Source: Brachionus sp. 'Tiscar'
Taxonomy: Eukaryota > Rotifera > Eurotatoria > Ploima > Brachionidae
Length of the DNA stretch: 64,000 nucleotides
Reading direction: 5' to 3'
Assembly: GCA_006352455.1 (NCBI GenBank)
Contig: VANL01000004.1
Location: 124,001 to 188,000, forward strand
The position numbers and the translations under genes were made by a program. Shown here one piece after another: positions 46,200 to 59,000 of the stretch (position 1 is the first letter of the stretch; every line of letters begins with the position of its first letter). A model generated the notes under the pieces. The model was not told where the DNA came from. It saw nothing but the letters and a program-made list of their open reading frames with translations, and made no database searches.

Positions 46200-48866
46200 A
46201 TGGAGACGATTGATGATCTTAAAAAGGAATATGATTCTCTTTTTGAAAGAGAGGTACTAGAAAAATTCAAAAAATTCACTTGATTTTATATATGAAATTT
46301 TTTTAGGAAAAAATTGATCAAGAACTTCAGCAGTTGCTAAATAATCATTCCATAAATGAAAATAAATTCAATTCAATAAAATCAATATGGTAAAATACTA
46401 AACTTAGTCTAAACAAAATTAAAATAATGAGATTTATACAGTCAGAGTATTCAAATGATTTACAAGGATTCACAGGATTTATCGAAAATGATAAATTTTA
46501 CAAGCAATTTGGCTGATAATGTAAGCAGTAAAGTTAGACAACTTGACGTGGCTAAAGTAAATTTTAAATGTATTTTTTAAGTCTAAATTCAATAAAAAAA
46601 ATCGTTAGGGAAGAGTTTCAAGCTGCATCAAGCGAGTTACAGATATCTTAGACTTGAAAGCATGCACTGATGGGGTAACTGAAGCACTAAACGAAGAGGA
46701 CTATGAATCCGTAATTTTAATAAGAATAAAATTTTATCATTAGATTATTTTTGATTATTTTTTATTAATCTAAGGCAGCTAATCATATACATAAATATTT
46801 GAGTTTTGACAAGGACTCATTAAAGCTTAAAAGCGGCACAGTTGATGAAGCAGAAAAAAATTTTCTTGATCAATCATTTAATGTTTTGCAAGAATCGAAG
46901 ACAAAACTGCAAGCAATTGTAAACGAAAGATACGACCAGGCTCTAAAGAGCCATGATGTGCCTCAGATGGAGCGATTTTTTAAAATTTTTCCTCTAATTG
47001 GCCTTTCCGAGAGTGGAATAGAAAAATTTTCCAGCTATTTATGTGACCAAATAAATCAATCAGCGGAGAAAAATTTTAGCGCCTTGATAAGCACAGATGA
47101 ATCGAATGAAAGATGGAGCGTAATGTTTGCCGATGCGCTGATACTTTTGTTTGAACGAGTTGCTAGAGTAGTTGAAGCCTATCAGCCGGTTATTGAAGCC
47201 AGCTATGGTCACGGACATATTTTTTTATTTGTAAAAAATATTCAAAAAGAATGTGATAAGCAGTCGGTTAGGATATTGAACAAGTTTAAAGAAATTAGAC
47301 AGTTGAACGTTATTTTAAGAAGTGTACAAAATTTAGTTAATTTTAATAGAAATCCGTCCAATTTTTCCAATGGACAGCGAATCGAGGAGCGAATTGAACC
47401 GCGCGACATGGACGAACTTTTGACCGAAATAACCCTGATTAGCGCCAGATCCGAATTGTACAGAAATTTCTTAATCAAAAGCATTGTAGGAGACATGTCT
47501 GCTATGCCTAATGAAGATAGTCAGTCTTTGAGTCAAAAAGTAGCCCAAGTAAAACAATTTATAAACTCGTGTGATCTTCAGTGCTCAATACAAGAACTTG
47601 TTGGACAGTATTCTCTTTTGGAAAATTTTTTCATGACTGAAAACATCAACAAAGCCATTCAAATGGACTCCATCACCAGTAATTCTCTGAATTCCAGTGT
47701 AGTTGATGACGTTTTTTTTATAATTAAAAAATGCATTAAGTAAAATAAAATTTTAATAAATAAATTAGAAAATTATAAATTAAATAATCTGTTTAGACGG
47801 TGTTTATACAGTGATAATGTAGATGGATGCTGTGCTATGTTCAATAATTGTTCATCCGTTTTGGAATCAAATTACCGAGAGCATTTTTTCTCCAAGCTTA
47901 AACTTGGCTATCCGAGCACTTCGGATCTGACTCAGGCTATAAAAAATAGATTTCAAAGTCCCGAACAAGTTCAAAAGCAAAAAATTTACTTTCTGGTCAC
48001 TTTAAACAACATCGATCAGTCGATTGAATTTGTTTCAACAGTTCAAAAAACTTTTGAGGTATTTAAAATGAAAAATTGATCAGAAAATTTGTAATTTTAT
48101 TCAACTTAAAAGGAATACATATCGAAGCTTTTTGACCAAGAGTCTCAGTCATCAAGAGAAAAGTTGAATGTAAGTAAGAAAATAAAATTAAAATAGAAAA
48201 TTAAATTTTAAATCTTAAGAGTTGCTTGAATGATCTGACCACAGTTGGCAATAGGTTTAAAACCTTGCTCGATTATGGCTTCGAGCAGTTAAACAGTTAT
48301 GAAATTGAGCCAAAAATAAAACAATGGTGCAGTGTTTATTCGAGCATAAACCATAAAATTACAGATGTAAATGAAATAAAAAAATTTTAAAAATATTAAA
48401 TATAAAATTTTCGGTTTAGGAAGAGTTTAATTTTTATGAAACTGATGATCCATTTATCCAAAATTTTGTTAAAAATTTAGATTCATTAATATCTGGATTG
48501 AAGGATAGTCTATCGGAAAAGAACCAAGAGACCCTTTCAAGTCTAATAGCATCAAAAACAGCTATTTTTTTCGAAAAAAATATATTCAAATGTTCTTTTA
48601 GTAAATATGGCGGTTTGCAACTAGACAAGGAAATAAGACATCTGATAAATTATCTTACATCACAGACCACGTGGTCAACAAGAGAAAAATTTTCACGTTT
48701 AAATCAAATATCCATTTTATTGAGTTTAGAAACCTTGACAGAATTATTTGAGTATTGGAATTCGCCATTGGGAATTACATGGCGATTGACTCCTAACGAA
48801 ATACGCCAAGTTCTTTTATTAAGAGAAGATTTTAGAGCTGATGAGGTACGCAGCCTTAAACTATGA
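46200..48866 (+). CDS. COG4, conserved oligomeric Golgi complex subunit 4
   Basis: COG4 is part of the lobe A of the COG tether for retrograde intra-Golgi vesicles on the cytosolic face of the Golgi. The start (METIDDLKKEYDSLFERE) is followed by SSKVRQLDVAKGRVSSCIKR, joined across introns. The long exon 46775-47743 shows VPQMERFFKIFPLIGLSESG, ERVARVVEAYQPVIE, IEPRDMDELLTEITLISAR and VVDDVFFIIKKCI. Downstream exons show FLVTLNNIDQSIEF, FSKYGGLQLDKEIRHLINY, TTWSTREKFSRLNQI and the C-terminal LTPNEIRQVLLLREDFRADEV. These match COG4 throughout. The stop is at 48864-48866. Length, about 720-740 residues, is near the family's 785. Confidence 0.95.
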
Positions 48867-49574
48867 TTTTATTCTAATTTATTGAATAATTTTATGAAAA
48901 AAAAATTCCAGATAATAAAGCCTATTTAAATAGTTTTTTTACGATCAGTAAAAGTAATTTAAATTATTTTAAAAATTATTATTTTTCTTTAAATTAATAA
49001 CAATAAAATTAAAAAAATAATAAATTATTTCAAAATTTTATATTTTTAAATTCGGACTTTCAAGAATTCAAGTTTTTATATAATTAAATTATTAATAATT
49101 CTTTTTGGAAAACATATTTTATCTTTATAAATTTTGTGAATTTTAAAAATTAAATGAAAATCATTTAATTACATAAACATACTCTTTATAGCAATTATCA
49201 TCATTTAGTTGTTTCTAATTTGATTTTTTAAAGATTCGCGCCAAGCAAAACATTATCTAATATAAAATATTTATCTAGGTGAAGTTAATTTTTTTTTAAA
49301 CTCCAATCTATCGATCAACGAAAGTTGGCTTTGAGCAAAATACTTCATGTTTAATTTTGCATTGTGAATTTTTGAACAAAAAAAGATCTTGAATAAAAAT
49401 ATAAATAAAAAAAAATTTCAATTAAAAACCAAAAAATTCTACAATTTTCGAAAATTTTGAAGACATATTAAATGGTATCTTGGTAGAAATAAAAATTCGT
49501 ACTTGATTGTAAATTTTTTTTTTAAAATATAATTTGAATAAGTTTTTATAGAATATTAAATCAATTAGAAAATC
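48867..49574. other. Intergenic region COG4 / CTNNBL1
   Basis: AT-rich, 708 nt, both genes on the plus strand. A short stretch near 49353-49375 (GCATTGTGAATTTTTGAAC) resembles the terminus of the 374-bp MITE family but is too short to call. Nothing else is recognised. Confidence 0.5.
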
Positions 49575-52500
49575 ATGAATGTTGATGAACTTCTAAAATA
49601 CGAGGTTTTTTATTAGAATTAGTATTTAATTAAAAATAAAAATTTTATAATTATTAAAGCCATCCAAATCTTTCGAAGATTCTCGAAAGACCAGGTACCA
49701 TGAAAATGATGATTTTGAACCGAAAAAGAAAATTAAAACAGGAAACCTCGATCATTTAACCGAAAAGGAAAGACTTGAGGTCTTAAAAATGCTCGAAAAT
49801 GAGCCTGAAGTAAACAAAAATGCTCTTTGAGAAAAAAAAAACTTTTTCACTTATTAATTTGATTTTTTCCAGGTTGAACCTTTTACAGAAACTAGCTTAC
49901 GTAAACTCATGATTCAATTTGACAAAAAATTCGCTAAAAATCAAGAAATGAGAATCAAATATCCTGACAATCCAGAAAAGTAAAAATCTTTATTTATATT
50001 TTAACATTAAAGCAATTGGAATATTTTTTTCAGATTCATGGAATCAGAAATTGAACTGAACCAAGTTATACAAGAAATGCATACAGTCAGCACTAGACCT
50101 GATTTTTATCCCATTTTGTTAGATTCATCTTTTTTGCAAAGTCTTCTCAGTTTAATTAGTCACGAAAATATCGGTATATTTTAAATAAATAAAAAAAAAG
50201 AGAAAATAAATCTAAAATAAAATAAGACATTAGTGCTGCAGCTATAAGTTTGCTTCAAGAATTAACAGATCTCGAATCATCAATGGAGTATTTAGAAGAA
50301 ATTAAAGCTCTCATTGATTATTTAGTAATTAAAATAAAACTTTTAATATTTAATTCTAATTCATTTTTATTCAAGTTTGAACAACAAGTTTTTTCTCTAT
50401 TAATATCCAATCTAGACAGATTTGATGAAAGTAACAAAGATGAAAGTGAAGCTGTTCACAATACAATGGCAATTTTTGAAAACATGATCGAAGCTAAACC
50501 TTCCTTGTGTGTTGAATCATCTAAACAAGGACTTCTTCCATGGCTGCTAAAAAGAATAAAAGTAGACTTTAAAATATCAAACTTCTTAATTATTTTTTTA
50601 AAGGTTAAAGGTCCATTTGATTCAAACAAACTTTATGCGGCTGAGCTTCTCTCAATTTTGGTACAAAATCATGACGAGAATAGAAAATCGATTGGAGAAC
50701 TAGATGGAATTGATATTTTGCTTCTTCAAATAGCTGTACAGTCAATGGCATAATTTTTTGTTGTTGTTTTTTTTAAATTTTACAATTTAAGTACTACAAA
50801 AAACATAATCCAGCTTCTGCTGAGGAGTATGAATATATGGAAAACTTGTTTGATTGTTTATGCTCATGTTTGATGCTGCCGACAAATCGATTGAAATTTC
50901 TACATGCTGAAGGCTTACAGCTGATGAGATTGATTTTAAGAGAGCAAAAAAATGCTCGTCACAGTGCCCTAAAAGTGCTTAGCTATGCTATGAATAACCT
51001 TGAAGGTAAAGAAAATTGTCAAGCTTTTGTCGAAATGCTCGGTTTGGGCATACTTTTTCCATTATTTATGAAACCTGCTGATTCTCGCAAAAAAAAAAAT
51101 AAAGAAAATCACAACTATGATGGTACTTAAAATTAAATAATTAATTTTTTGATAAATTTTGTTTCTTTTAGAATATATTGTATCGATTATATCATCATTG
51201 CTTAAAAATTGCTCTGATGATAACAAAAATAGAGTTATAGGAAAATTTGTTGAAAATGATCATGAAAAAATTGACCGATTGATCGAATTATACTTTAAGT
51301 ATAGTGAACAAGTTAACAAAGTCAGATTTAGTGATGAGGAAGATATGGTATATTTTATTTGTTATTTTATTTGGGACTTTTTTACTGTTACATTTTATTT
51401 TAGGAAGAAAGAGAAGATGAACTTTATTTGAAAAAGCTTGAGAACGGTCTTTTTGCACTACAAGCTATTGTTTACATAATTGTCGATATTTATATCAATG
51501 GTTCCGAATCGGTAAGAAAATTTACACTTTTTTCAAAAGTAATTTTCAATAGATGATAGTCAATTCTTAGCTTCAACCAAAATTTTTCAACATTTATTTT
51601 AATATAACAAGAATTTTAAATTTTTCAGTTTTTAATTCAAGAAAAATGATTAACACTCAAACACCGGAGGAGTTATTTCGGCGCTCTATACTGTATCTCT
51701 TGTTTGTATTTGGTTAAATAAATGTAATCATTTTTTTAAATTTTTTTAGCAATCTGTTAACTAGAATCTAAAAATATTAAAATAAAATAATTTTTATTGT
51801 AAAATATGATTATTTTCATGGAATAAAAATTAAAAAGAAAAGTTAATACAAGGGGTCCAAAAAACCCCTCCGGGTTTTGAGTGTTAAACTGAATCAGGAA
51901 TCTTAAAAGGGATTAGATTAAAATCAAATAAAAAATCTTTAAAAAATTTAAAATCTTTAAAAATTATTTTTAATGACCCAAAATCATCAATTTTCAATCA
52001 CAATTCATAGTTAAAATAATTTATTTATCTTTTTTGACAATTTGATAAAGATTTTCAGTACTTTTGTAAATAGGTTTTATTATAATTAAAATCTATCAAA
52101 AAAAAAGAAAGATTTTTGTTCAATCTGCAGTAGAAGGACCTGATTGTTAGATTTCAAAATAAAATTTTATGAAAAAAATTTAATTCAGTCAAAATTAAAT
52201 TCCAAAACGATTGAAATTAATGGTAAAAAAAGCCTAAATGTAAGATCGGCTAAAGGAGTATTTAGGCCTTTGTATATTGTTAGAAAGCATATTTTGTTAA
52301 GACTTTTTGCTGCTTCTATTACTTCTGAATGAATAGAAGCGGCAATTATTATTTTTCATTTTAAAAAAAATTAATTTAAAATAACTACTAAAAATTTTTC
52401 AAAAAATAAAATTTTTAAGGAAAATTGCTAGATTATTTCCTACTCTTCTGACTCTTCTGATTTTTGGGAAACAAAATTTGGCTTATTGCTTTTTGCTTTT

Positions 52501-52794
52501 AATTTTAAATAATTTTTCGGTTTAATTTTTACACACCTTTCTAAAATTAAATTATGATTTTTTAGATTAAGAATCGTGTTAACAAATTGCTAAATTTGAG
52601 AAACGAATCAAAAGAAAATATCATTAAAATCTTGAAAGGTAAAACTTTTAATTTATTTAATAATATGAGATTTTAATTTTATTATCTAAATTGAAGAATA
52701 TCAAGAAAATCTTGGTGACGATGAAACAAAATCGAATAGTGAGATACAGCAAGAAAACGATCGAATCAATAATTTAATTCAAAATTTTAAATAA
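49575..52794 (+). CDS. CTNNBL1, beta-catenin-like protein 1
   Basis: An armadillo-like nuclear protein bound to the CDC5L/Prp19 spliceosomal complex. Exon 1 (49575-49604) gives MNVDELLKYE. Exon 2 contains an NLS-like EPKKKIK. The ARM repeat region shows TETSLRKLMIQFDKKFAKNQEMR, KYPDNPEKFMESE and TRPDFYPILLDS. Then come ISAAAISLLQELTDLES, LLPWLLKRIK, FDSNKLYAAELLSILVQNH and LPTNRLKFLHAEGLQLM. The last exons encode IKNRVNKLLNLRNES and ENLGDDE and end QNFK. The large intron between about 51510 and 52565 contains a piggyBac-type MITE and a spurious 62-codon frame. The stop is at 52792-52794. OPLAH starts 218 nt downstream on the same strand. Confidence 0.95.
51650..51887. mobile_element. piggyBac-type MITE with TTAA ends in a CTNNBL1 intron
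   Basis: Terminal inverted repeats CACTCAAACACCGGAGG (left) and CCTCCGGGTTTTGAGTG (right) are flanked at both sides by TTAA (51650-51653 and 51884-51887), the piggyBac target duplication. There is no coding capacity. About 230 bp. TIRs starting CACT occur in some piggyBac subgroups. Family assignment rests on TTAA and TIRs only. Confidence 0.75.
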
Positions 52795-53012
52795 AATTAA
52801 AATTTTTTTTCTGACATTTTAATTTTTTCAAAAAATATTCTTAAATAAAATGTAAATATTTAAATTTTATCTAAAAATAGGAATAAAATTTTAGTGAGCC
52901 ACGTAAAATATTACGATATAAGTAGATTTAAAATTAAACTTTATCTTGCATTTTGAGCTTTGAAATTAAATTATTTTATTTTTAATATTTCAAACAGAAA
53001 AGCTAATTTAAA

Positions 53013-56000
53013 ATGAGCAATAACAATAAATTCAAATTTTCCATAGACAGAGGTTTATTTAAAATAAGGTCTTTTAATTTATTATTAACACTGAATAATC
53101 TAGGCGGTACTTTTACAGACGTCTTTTGCATAACTCCAGAAGGAAAAATTATCACTGAAAAATTTCTATCAGAAAATCCATCAAATTATCCTGATGCACC
53201 AACATATGCAATCAAAAAGATCATTTCCCAAGTATCTGTTAAATAAATAAGCTATATTTTTAACTTATATTCTTAAAGGAAGAAGGCATTCCAATCACCG
53301 ATGGCTTGATAGATCCACAAAATATAGAATGGATAAGAATGGGAACTACTGTGGCAACGAATGCTCTTCTGGAAGGTAAAGGCGATCGGTTTTGTCTTCT
53401 CATCACTAAAGGTTTCAAAGACCTTTTATTTATTGGTAATCAATCCCGTCCAAATCTTTTCGATTTGGTAATTAAAAAATTCATGTGTCAAATTTAAATT
53501 TAAAAAAAATAACTAAAAGTCTATCCAAATGCCCAAAATTTTATATGAAGATGTAATTGAGGTAGATGAAAGAGTAATTCCTTATTGTGAAAATGACTCT
53601 AGTCGAGATCCAGAAAAAATTAAGACACTACCAAATGGAAAAAAGGTTTTCAAACTGGTTTCAATCTTTCATTTGTTTATTAAGATCTTTTTTTTAGATT
53701 GAAATATTAAAAAAGCTAGATTTAGAAACATTGGAAAAAGACTTAATAGAGTTAAAATCAAAAAAAAATATTTCCAATATTGCAGTACTTCTCATGCACT
53801 CATATATGTAAATTTTAATTTTAATTTTTTTTTTTAATTCATCAATAATCTTAAATTAGTTTTAACGATCACGAATGTTTGATCGAGAAACTAGGACAAA
53901 AGCTAGGCTTTAATCATATTTCTCTTTCGCATAAAATTAGTTCTATGATAAGAGCTGTTCCAAGAGGACTCACAAGTATTTTAATTTAAATTTTTTAAAA
54001 TATATCTTATCTATTAAATTTTATTTTAGCTACTATTGATGCTTACTTAACACCTTGTATCAATAGATATCTAGAAAGTTTTACAGCATCATTCAGCTCA
54101 GAGGTTAAAGTACTTTTTATGCAATCTGACGGGGGTCTTACCTCAATTAACAAGTAATTTAAAAATAAATTAATGATTAAAAAGAAATTGAATCATCATT
54201 TATTTTCATTCAACATAAAAACGACTTTGACTTGAAATTTTTTTTTTCTTAGACTTTTTACTTGGAGAATTTTAATTTATGTATTAAATCAATTAGTTTT
54301 TTTAGGTGAAATTATTAAAATTAAAACAAAGAATTTTTAAAGACACTTTATTAGCTTTATTGATTTCGAGTTTACATATTTTATCTAATATCTTTCAATG
54401 AAAATAAGAAGCATTTAGGATTTGTTCAAAATGATACATGACAAAAGAATGTAGCAGTTTAGATAATTAGACTTATTAAAATTAATATTAAAGAATTACT
54501 CAGAATTGTTTAATAAGTAAAAAATATTTTTTATTGAAAATTTAATGATAATTAAAAAATTGATTAAATTTTAAAAAATAAAATTTAATTAAAATTGTTA
54601 TCTAAAAATGATGCCATTCTCTCTAAATGATAGGCTACAGCAGGATACTTGAGGAGCGGGACTAGCTTTAGTCTCTCTATGATACCTGTTTATGCTTACA
54701 AAAATAAAAATTAGTCTGAGTTAAAATTAAAATCTAGGGCGGTCTTTATACATACTAAAATTTCATTACTTATTATTTAAATTGGTTTCAATTTCATTAT
54801 TTTTTTCAAGATTAAAATCTATTATTTTATACTTTAATTTGAAAGAGTCGAGCATTATAAACAGAAATAAAAATAATGAGAATGGCTTCATCTTAATTTC
54901 TAATTTTTCTCTGGTAAATATTCTATTGGCTTTTATTTGCCTAATATGACAATTTTTTAAAATTCTTTTTACAAATAATTCACAAACTTTTGATAACTAT
55001 AGAAAATAAGAGAAATTTTTCTAAGAATACAATTTTTCAAAATTTATGCTAAAAATATTATATCTTAACTTTCTATAAAGAAAATCTCTTTGAATTGTGT
55101 ATGGTGTAGAAATATCATATGAAAGAATGCAAGTCGAATTTTTTTTTTTGGATTATACTTTTTTTTATCAACTTAATTTAATTAGTTTAATTTCATAAAA
55201 TAATTTTAACTAATATGCTAACTCTATTTACCTCAAAGATTAGGTAAGATTCAAATATAAAAATTACTAAACATTTATTTTCATGGTTGGTTTCAACTAT
55301 TACCCACTTTCAAATATTAGAAAAATGTAAATTCTTGGCTGAACCCTAAAATAAAAAAAGTTCAGAAATACGTTTAAAAAAAAAGAGTTTATTCAATATC
55401 GAAATAAAACTTGACAATTATTTTAGAACATCAGTTACGTTGATGTGATTTGATCTTTTTCCAATTTTTCAAATGTTTTTGATTTAAATCATTCTTTATC
55501 AAATTTATTATAAATAGATGAAGAAATTCTCTTGTCCTTATTAATGTTTGATTTTAATAAATTTTTGAATATTTTTAAAAATATTTTTGATAATATAAAT
55601 AAAGAACTTAATTTTTAAAACTTCAGTAAAATAAAAATTTAAATTTAAATTTAAATTCAATCATGAAATATGCAAAATGTATGAGTTGAAACAACGTCTT
55701 TAATTACAAAATTACTTTAAATAACAAATACTTTAAATTCTTTAATAACAAATAACAACGTCTTTAAAAAAAAATTTGATTTTTAAATTTGTCTAAAAAA
55801 AAGACAGCTTTTGGACAAAATTTCAAGTAAAGTTTTTTATTTCTCTATTGATAATTCAATTTGAAATCTTAACTTGAAAACTAAACTTAAAGATCTCTTT
55901 AATAATTTTATTTGAAATTTAAAAAATTTTAAAAATAATTGAAATTAATTTTTAAGCTTCCGAGGATCAAGAGGTTTGATAGAATTTTAAATATCAATTT

Positions 56001-59000
56001 AGTTTATTATGTGTATTAAAGCGATTCTGAGCGGACCTGCAGGTGGAGTTGTTGGATATGCATTGACATCGTATAGTAAGAAAGAAAATCAAGCTGTCAT
56101 CGGTTTCGATATGGGCGGTACATCTACTGATGTTTCGCGATATGATGGAAAATACGAACACGTTTTCGAAACTTTAACCGCTGGCTACATTATTCAAGCG
56201 CCACAACTAGATATAAATACAATTGCGGCCGGAGGTGGTTCAATGCTATTTTTTCGAGCCGGTATGTTTGTTGTTGGACCAGAGTCGGCTGGATCAAATC
56301 CCGGCCCAGCTTGCTACAAAAATAGTGGGCCACTGACCATAACAGATGCAAATTTAATTCTTGGTCGGCTTTTGCCAGACTATTTTCCCAAAATTTTTGG
56401 AAAATATCAAAATGAAGCGCTTGACTATCAAGGAACAAGAAAACTCTTTCAAGATCTTTCCAACGAAATAAACGATTATCAACGAACAAAACAATTGAAT
56501 GAATTGAGCGTAGAAGAAGTAGCTCTTGGCTTTGTCAAAGTAGCCAATGAAGCTATGTGCAGGCCGATTAGAAATTTAACTGAAGGCAAAGGCTTTGACA
56601 CAAGAAAGCACTTATTAGCATGCTTTGGCGGCGCTGGAGGACAGCACGCGTGTGCCATAGCCCGATCTTTGGGAATAAAAAAAATTTTAGTTAATCGATT
56701 TTCAGGCATTTTATCAGCCTATGGTCTATCATTGGCAGATGTAGTAGTTGAGAAACAAGAGCCTTTTAACATCTATCTTAATGAGATTAATATGAATAAT
56801 TTTGTCATTTATCAAATTAAAGACTTGCAAGATCAATGCATTAAAGATTTGGTTGAAAAAGAAAACTTTTCACCTGATTCTATTGAAATAGAGTACTATT
56901 TAAATTTGAGATATCATGGTACAGACACTGGAATAATGTGTTCTCCTCATGTTTACAGAGCAAGTCCAAATGATTTAAAGTATACTGATTTTTTGACTAG
57001 TTTTCTAGATAGGTATAGAACAGAATATGGATTTGTTCTAAATCGTGATGTTTATGTTGACGACATTAGAGTCAGAGGAATTGGAAAAACAATGTTACAA
57101 AACCAAAATTTAATTAAAATTAGTACGAGAAAGGAAGGAAAACTAGAGGCAATCGATTCAAAAAATGTTTATTTTGATAATCATGGATTCATCAAAACAA
57201 ATCTATATAAAGTTGAAGATATTCTTATGAAAGACACAGTCTATGGACCAGCGATTATAATTGATAAAAATAGTACAATTTTGATTGAGCCGGATTGTCT
57301 GACTCATTTAAATGACAGAGGTGATATAGTGATTGAAGTTTTATTGGAAACTACAGTGCATCATTTGCCAACTTCAACTCAGCTAGATATAACACAATTA
57401 TCAATATTTTCACATAGATTTATGAGTATAGCTGAACAAATGGGTCGAATTTTGCAGAGAACTTCAGTATCAACAAATATTAAAGAAAGATTGGATTTTA
57501 GTTGTGCCATGTTTGACTCAAACGGCGGTCTTGTGGCCAATGCACCTCACATCCCAGTTCATTTAGGCGCTATGCAAGAAGCGGTCAAGTATCAAATAGA
57601 AATTTCGAGAGAAAACCCTATCAAAAATGGTGATGTTATTTTGTCGAATCATCCAGCATGTGGTGGAAGTCATCTACCCGATTTGACAGTGATTACACCC
57701 GTTTTTTACAAAAATTCTGATAAGCCAGTTTTTTTTGTGGCTAATAGAGGACATCATGCAGACATTGGTGGCTTAACCCCAGGCTCCATGCCCCCAACAT
57801 CGACTAATTTATGGCAAGAGGGCGCTGCATTTAAATCACTAAAAATTGTTCAAAATAATGTTTTTAATGAAAAAGAAATCGTTGAAGGATTTAATGCACC
57901 TGCTCGATTTCCAAACTGTTCTGGTTCAAGAAATCTGTCTGATAATTTGTCTGATTTAAAGGCTCAAATTGCCGCTAACAAAAGAGTAAAGATGAAAAAA
58001 AAATTAAATTGTTTATTTTAGTTATATTAATTTAGGGAATTGATTTAATTACTCAACTAATTGACGAGTATGGTTTGGAAGTTGTTCTTAGCTATATGGG
58101 ATATATCCAAGTTTGTAAAATTCTTACATAACATTTAAAATAATTTATTTTAATTTTTTTTAGCACACTGCTGAAAATAGTGTTAGATCTTTAATGAAAA
58201 ATTTATGCTCTAGATGTGATTTTGAAAAAGAAGACTTGAGTTGTTTTACCGCTCAAGAGTTAATGGACGATGGATCTAATATTGACTTAACTGTTGAAAT
58301 AGACAAAAAAACTGTAATTTTTAATTTTTGAAATATATTGTATGATAATGATCTTATTATTCTATGTAATTCTTTGAAAAAAAATTCTTAGTAATTGGCC
58401 TAAGCTTAATGAATTAAATGGTTCATCTAATTTTTTACATGGATAGACAATGAGATTTAAATATTAAAAAAAGGTTTTCCTTTCTGAACTTTTTGTACTT
58501 TTTCTAAATATCTTATTTAGAAAGGATTAACTTTTAAATAATTTCATTGTCTATGCCTCATAGTAAAGCGAAAAAATTAATCAGTAACGACAAATAGAGA
58601 TTTATTATCAAACAGTAATGATTATTCTCAAAAATTATTATAAAAAGATTCTTTTCAACTATATTTAATTAATTGATTAATTAATATCTCAGAACATTAA
58701 ATTTAAAGTGAGATCTTCTAGAACACCGATGATCCCTGATATTTTGCATTTTTTTTGGTTCGAGTAAAAAAATATGATTTTATGAATTTTTTAGGATTTA
58801 TATTTTTAAAGTTTTTATATTTTTAAAGATATTTTTTTTTACGAGATAAATCATTAAAATATTTGAATAAAACAAACAAATTGAGACTAATTTCCTTTAT
58901 TTTGCAAACTTGAGGAGATTTTTACTTTTGATTACAAAATTTTGACCATTTATCCTTATCTCTTTATGTTAGACTTAAAATTATAGGGTTCTGTAAAATT

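Noticed and set aside
52144..52332. 62-codon frame inside a CTNNBL1 intron
   Set aside because: No family match or flanking splice logic, and the last CTNNBL1 exon joins across it.
55974..56021. A second OPLAH start (MCIKAILSG) implying a split gene
   Set aside because: The ATG lies in a 48-nt intron after the 17-nt microexon; the gene is continuous.
56190..56709. Antisense frames of 76-99 codons over OPLAH
   Set aside because: Shadows of a long conserved exon; no independent support.
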